Part shown: piece by piece, positions 32,032 to 37,157 of the stretch
How the letters are laid out: the number at the start of each line of letters is the position of its first letter
How positions within the stretch are numbered: position 1 is the first letter of the stretch
DNA from: Bdellovibrio sp.
GTDB taxonomy: Bacteria; Bdellovibrionota; Bdellovibrionia; Bdellovibrionales; Bdellovibrionaceae
Assembly: GCA_025359945.1 (NCBI GenBank)
Contig: JANYDD010000030.1
Location: 1 to 37,157 of the forward strand
Length of the DNA stretch: 37,157 nt
Direction: 5' to 3'
Program-made: the position numbers and the translations under genes
The notes under the pieces: model-generated
What the model was told of the DNA's origin: nothing
The model's database searches: none
What the model saw: the letters and a program-made list of their open reading frames with translations, nothing else

Positions 32032-33723
32032 TTAAACTGAAAGTTTTTTAACGCCAAATTTCTGCATTAAAACATCCACTAACACTTTTGAGAAAAACAC
32101 ATTGGCAAAAAGGGTCGTCATGATCCCAATCAGCAAAGTCACTGCAAAACCCTTCACCGGACCGGTTCCAAAATAAAGCAGCACAAAGGCTGTTGCGCCT
32201 GTTGTGATGTTCGCATCTAAAATGGCTGACATGGCTTTGCTGTAACCCTCTTTGACGGCAAGCTGAAAGCCGGCCCCTTTGCGAAGTTCCTCACGCATCC
32301 TTTCATTGATCAACACGTTGGCGTCGACGGCAAAACCTACGGTCAGGGCAATTCCTGCGATTCCAGGCAATGTCAAAGTGGCTCCCAGTGAGGTCAGCAT
32401 CGCCAACACTCCCAAAATATTTAGCCCCAAAGATAAATTAGAAATTAAACCCATGGATTTGTAGCGAAGAAGCATAAACAGAATAATTATAATCGACCCG
32501 ATCAGACTGGCGAACTCGGCCTTGCGAATCGAATCTGCACCCAGCGTTGGTCCCACACGACGTTCTTCAAGCTGTTCTAATGTGGTCGGCAATGCACCCG
32601 CGCGAAGTGAGGTCGCAATCATCTGAGCCTCTTCACGCATTTGATCCTGATTTCGCGAAGCTCCTAAAGTGATTACAGCTTCACCAGTACCTATTTCAAG
32701 TTTAATAGCTGGAGCTGTTTTAACAACTTTATCCAAAACCACGGCTAATCTTTTGCCCACATTTTGCCCGGTGATATTTTTAAATCCCAAAGACCCCGAC
32801 GAATTAAACTTCAATGAAACTTGCGGAGTTCCAAATTGCGGATCAAAGCTAACAAAGGCGTCGTTCAAAACATCGCCCGAAAGCTGTCCGTCTAATTTCA
32901 CCAAGTAAGGAATTCGTCCGGACTCTAAGCTTGTCGAATTTCCGGATTTTTCAAAATAGACCACGGTTTTCTCTGGCAGTTTTCCTTTTAAGTCCTGATT
33001 GATACGAGCGACGTAATCTGAATACTTAAGACTTTTAAAATCGTAATTTCCTTTTTTCTCAACTTCCGTGATCCAATCGGCAAGTTCTTGCGGATTTCGT
33101 TCTTCGACCAGCATAAAGTCTAATTTTGCGGCGGTATTGATCAACGCTTTGGCGCGCTCGGCATCGGCCATCCCAGGAAGTTGAACTAAAATTTTATCGG
33201 GACCTTGCTGAGAAATGCTTGGCTCGGCCACCCCAAATTCGTCAATTCGGTTTCGAATGGTTTCTATCGATTGTTGAATCACGCGATTTTTATAATCTAA
33301 AAGATAAGCGTCGAAATACCGATAAACTAACACTTCTTCTTTATCAGACATTTTCTGCAAGGTGGTCGTATAGCGTTCATCCATCAGTGCAAGCACTTTA
33401 GCTTTGTCAGCGGCAGCGAACGAAATTTCAATCTCGCCCTGATTTTCAGGCAATACTTTAAGATCACGTAAAATGATACTTTTTGCGCCCATTTCAAGTT
33501 TGATCGAACTGACCAATCGCGAATAACTTTCTTTGACCACGCTATCAACATCAACACCCATCACCAGATGCAGACCACCTTGAATATCCAAGCCGTAGTT
33601 CAACTTTTTCGTCGAAGGCCACCAGACTTTTTCCGTATTCAAAAAGTTGGGGACAAAACCAATCACTATCAGGAAAAATCCTAAGAGGGCCAGGGTCACC
33701 CGCAGTTTGAAAAATTCTACCAT
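32032..33723 (-). CDS. secD: Protein-export membrane protein SecD
   Basis: The 563-residue partner of SecF. TM1 (about 7-27) is followed by the hallmark LNYGLDIQGGLHLVMGVDVD (about 42-61). The large periplasmic P1 domain carries RNRIDEFGVAEPSISQQGPD and ILVQLPGMADAERAKALI, the P2 region RLAVVLDKVVKTAPAIKLEI, and the membrane domain from about 390 the motif GIALTVGFAVDANVLINERMREELR (about 455-479), including the proton-relay Asp. A good AAGGAG lies about 9 nt before the ATG at 33723. The length is normal for one-domain-pair SecD. It sits between yajC and secF in the standard order. Confidence 0.97.
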   Translation of the reverse strand: MVEFFKLRVTLALLGFFLIVIGFVPNFLNTEKVWWPSTKKLNYGLDIQGGLHLVMGVDVDSVVKESYSRLVSSIKLEMGAKSIILRDLKVLPENQGEIEISFAAADKAKVLALMDERYTTTLQKMSDKEEVLVYRYFDAYLLDYKNRVIQQSIETIRNRIDEFGVAEPSISQQGPDKILVQLPGMADAERAKALINTAAKLDFMLVEERNPQELADWITEVEKKGNYDFKSLKYSDYVARINQDLKGKLPEKTVVYFEKSGNSTSLESGRIPYLVKLDGQLSGDVLNDAFVSFDPQFGTPQVSLKFNSSGSLGFKNITGQNVGKRLAVVLDKVVKTAPAIKLEIGTGEAVITLGASRNQDQMREEAQMIATSLRAGALPTTLEQLEERRVGPTLGADSIRKAEFASLIGSIIIILFMLLRYKSMGLISNLSLGLNILGVLAMLTSLGATLTLPGIAGIALTVGFAVDANVLINERMREELRKGAGFQLAVKEGYSKAMSAILDANITTGATAFVLLYFGTGPVKGFAVTLLIGIMTTLFANVFFSKVLVDVLMQKFGVKKLSV

Positions 33724-33780
33724 TAATTCTGTCTCCTTAAAAATAGGGAATTAAAATATTTGCCAATGCCTTGATGGGAT

Positions 33781-34092
33781 TTAGGCTTTTTTCGGCGAAT
33801 CAGCCAAAAGCGCCGCTTGTGAACCGGCGATTTGTTTTTTCAAAACTTTCACCTGGATGCCGTTGGCGATTTCAAGACTAACGATATGTTCAGTCAGCCC
33901 CTCGATGCGGCCCAAAATTCCGCTGTTAGTAACAACCTGGTCGCCGCGTTTTAGCTCGCCAATAAAGCGATCGTGATCTTTGGCTTTCTTGCCTTGCGGG
34001 CGAATAATCAGAAAATAAAAAATCGCAAAAATAAAAACAAAGGGCAGAAGCATTTCTAAAATATTGGGCTGGGCATTTGTAGACGTGGGCAT
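33781..34092 (-). CDS. yajC: Preprotein translocase accessory subunit YajC
   Basis: A 103-residue single-span protein associated with SecDF. A membrane helix (about 11-30, MLLPFVFIFAIFYFLIIRPQ) is followed by the family block GKKAKDHDRFIGELKRGDQVVTNSGILGRI and a small beta domain. I start at ATG 34092, with AGAGG exactly 6 nt upstream; the adjacent in-frame TTG at 34095 is less likely. It lies between tgt (37 bp) and secD (57 bp) in the order common to proteobacteria. Confidence 0.96.
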   Translation of the reverse strand: MPTSTNAQPNILEMLLPFVFIFAIFYFLIIRPQGKKAKDHDRFIGELKRGDQVVTNSGILGRIEGLTEHIVSLEIANGIQVKVLKKQIAGSQAALLADSPKKA

Positions 34093-34129
34093 CAAGAACC
34101 TCTTTTAAAAAAGTCGAAATTAAACTTTT

Positions 34130-36369
<2,240 letters not shown>

Positions 36370-36382
36370 CGACGTTGGATAT

Positions 36383-36414
36383 AAAAAAAGCGGAAGCTTT
36401 TATCAAGCTTCCGC
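36383..36414 (-). terminator. Strong rho-independent terminator just upstream of queA
   Basis: A perfect 10-bp inverted repeat, GCGGAAGCTT (36390-36399) and AAGCTTCCGC (36405-36414), with a 5-nt loop. On the minus strand it is followed by seven T residues (36383-36389). The plus strand has no T-tract after the stem, so the terminator works in the minus direction, toward queA, whose ATG is 13 nt further on. Confidence 0.88.
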
Positions 36415-36504
36415 CTCAAAAGAAAGTTCAAGGGAACCACCTAAACCTGGAACTCTCTTATAAAACATGAACCGAACAACCCATGTGAATTTCAAGGAGG
36501 ACAT
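36403..36504 (-). CDS. Possible 33-residue leader peptide running into the terminator
   Basis: Opens at ATG 36504 and ends at TGA 36405-36403, inside the queA-proximal terminator hairpin. The product begins MSSLKFTWVVRFMFYKRVPG and ends FEAEA. A translating ribosome would cover the 5' arm of the terminator. No Shine-Dalgarno is seen, and the start lies within a stable hairpin, so translation is doubtful. Confidence 0.2.
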   Translation of the reverse strand: MSSLKFTWVVRFMFYKRVPGLGGSLELSFEAEA

Positions 36505-36679
36505 CACATGATTTAGAACTAAAAATTACGCTCTTTAAACCGAGCTCCTATCGGAAGCCCGAGCTTTCATCCGTGAAACCTCAAACTCCACTCTTTCTTG
36601 ACTTCGGTTTCTTCATCCTGAATCAACCGCTCATGCTTAAAAGACAGGCATGCCAGCCCGATGGGTTAACGCCCGGGAA

Positions 36680-36708
36680 ATAAAATTTTATTTTTTTAAA
36701 AGTGACAA
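36680..36708 (-). promoter_or_regulatory. Candidate promoter for the queA leader RNA
   Basis: On the minus strand, TTGTCA (36708-36703, 5/6 to the -35 consensus) and TTTTAT (36685-36680, 4/6) are separated by exactly 17 nt in an A/T-rich stretch. Transcription would begin near 36673 and proceed toward queA. It is divergent from tRNA-Leu. Confidence 0.5.
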
Positions 36709-36761
36709 AAAGATTGGATCCAGGGCATCTTTAAAGGCTTAAAAGCCCTTCCCTAAAGTTT

Positions 36762-36846
<85 letters not shown>

Positions 36847-37031
36847 ACTTCGAAACGGATCACGAAACGGAATCGAATGAAAATCATCAAATCGAAAATC
36901 AAAAAATAAAAAGCCTGAGCTGATTTGGCTTCGTTCCCTGACGTTGGAGTGTTGAATATTTTTGTAAGAAAAATTGAGAAATACGCTTTTATCTTCCAGA
37001 GTTTCGAAGACCTCGCCATATTAGATCTCTT
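36847..37031. other. Spacer between tRNA-Leu and transposase fragment
   Basis: No gene is seen. It begins with an A-rich run containing two direct ACGAAACGG/CGAAACGG-like copies (36848-36873) and should contain the outer end of the IS element on its right side. A weak AAGCC/GGCTT stem (36911-36931) without a T-tract might end the tRNA transcript. Confidence 0.4.
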
Positions 37032-37157
37032 TCACATTACCTCTAGATTTTCGTAGTTATAGATCCCGCAGATTAGGTTAAATCGGAGAGCAAATCTTTT
37101 GCGTCGATTTCGATACTTGGTATTGAGTATTTTAAATTTTTTAAGATGCCCAATGAC
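37032..37157 (-). CDS. IS5-type transposase, C-terminal fragment cut by window edge
   Basis: The minus-strand frame is open from the right edge to TGA at 37034-37032, giving 41 residues: VIGHLKKFKIL, then NTKYRNRRKRFALRFNLICG, then IYNYENL. This matches the C-terminal end of DDE transposases of the IS5 group (pattern LKxFxIL-xxxYRNRRKRFxLRFNLIxxIYNYE). The catalytic part lies beyond the window. The element end, with its inverted repeat, should fall between 37031 and about 36900, but cannot be fixed with only one end visible. It sits 185 bp from tRNA-Leu. Confidence 0.8.
   Translation of the reverse strand, partial: VIGHLKKFKILNTKYRNRRKRFALRFNLICGIYNYENLEVM

Larger units (their letters stand above)
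36383..36673 (-). ncRNA. Candidate structured leader RNA or sRNA upstream of queA
   Basis: About 290 nt without a convincing gene, bounded on the minus strand by a promoter-like sequence (36680-36708) and the strong terminator at 36383-36414. The RNA can form several helices: a perfect 7-bp stem CATGTGA/TCACATG (36482-36488 with 36504-36510) whose 15-nt loop shows CCUCC; an 8-bp stem with one wobble, GAGAGUUC/GAACUUUC (36450-36457 with 36422-36429); AGCUC/GAGCU near 36545-36565; and CGGUU/AACCG near 36610-36630. The segment GCUUCCG at 36552-36558 is perfectly complementary to CGGAAGC in the 5' arm of the terminator, a possible antiterminator pairing. It does not match RNase P, tmRNA, SRP RNA or class I preQ1 riboswitch sequences as I know them. 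Riboswitch, peptide attenuator and free sRNA all remain possible. Confidence 0.45.

Noticed and set aside
36494-36516. Plus-strand AAGGAGG followed by ATG ATT TAG
   Set aside because: The frame is two codons long. The purine run is the complement of the CCUCC loop in the minus-strand RNA and needs no coding explanation.
36383-36673. RNase P RNA, tmRNA, 6S RNA, SRP RNA or preQ1-I riboswitch as identity of the leader
   Set aside because: The GAGGAAAGUCC core of RNase P, the CCA end of tmRNA, the SRP tetraloop motif, the long end-pairing of 6S and the A-rich tail of preQ1-I are all absent by eye.

Overview
The window reads as a dense, ordinary chromosomal stretch of a Gram-negative bacterium. 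The protein set points, by my own recognition rather than any search, to a Bdellovibrio-like predator or close relative (Bdellovibrionota). It has Lys/Phe/Ser-rich proteins, moderate-to-low G+C by eye, many short lineage-type secreted proteins of unknown function, and conserved housekeeping genes in proteobacterial order. I found about 36 well-supported protein genes, one tRNA-Leu(GAG), one probable structured leader or small RNA, one 14-bp tandem repeat array and the tail of an IS5-type transposase cut by the right edge. There is no CRISPR array, prophage or rRNA.

Layout. 1-3.2 kb: 5' part of a FadE-type acyl-CoA dehydrogenase, the repair glycosylase mutM, a VC0807-type membrane protein and a poly-proline secreted protein. 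3.3-8.7 kb: sohB-like protease, then an oligopeptide ABC importer (binding protein and two permeases, the second with a large periplasmic insertion; no ATPase gene), then a small secreted coiled-coil protein. 8.7-12.3 kb: a 356-bp divergent regulatory gap and a 1054-residue secreted protein I do not recognise. 12.2-15.5 kb (minus): greA, then an AsmA-like protein coupled to a glycerophosphodiester phosphodiesterase. 15.6-18.7 kb: DHH phosphoesterase coupled to a BFD-type [2Fe-2S] protein, a second and larger BFD-type protein facing it, a RimK-like ATP-grasp ligase and a possible 45-residue gene. 18.6-21.3 kb (minus): photolyase coupled to an SDR-SRPBCC fusion. 21.4-29.9 kb: ABC1 kinase, CDF metal exporter, lipoprotein, heme A synthase, LON-domain protein, DCC thiol protein, Na/Pi transporter with PhoU tail, secreted protein, and a degenerate receiver fused to a cyclic-nucleotide domain. 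29.9-36.4 kb (minus): queA-tgt-yajC-secD-secF-queC-DUF366, with ATGA stop/start overlaps at three of its six junctions. 36.4-37.2 kb: an approximately 290-nt structured RNA upstream of queA, tRNA-Leu, and the transposase remnant.

The most interesting point is the right-hand region. A queuosine/Sec operon has queC and a DUF366 gene joined to its 3' end. It is preceded by a long structured leader whose perfect 10-bp intrinsic terminator ends 13 nt before the queA start codon and could compete with an upstream pairing partner. This is a testable candidate for a transcription-attenuation element, or alternatively a free-standing sRNA. Other points of interest are the pair of BFD ferredoxin-like proteins (one with a CxxxC in place of CxxC), the 14-bp tandem repeat between the photolyase and ABC1-kinase genes, and several gene starts that lack a Shine-Dalgarno but have a -10-like box immediately upstream.
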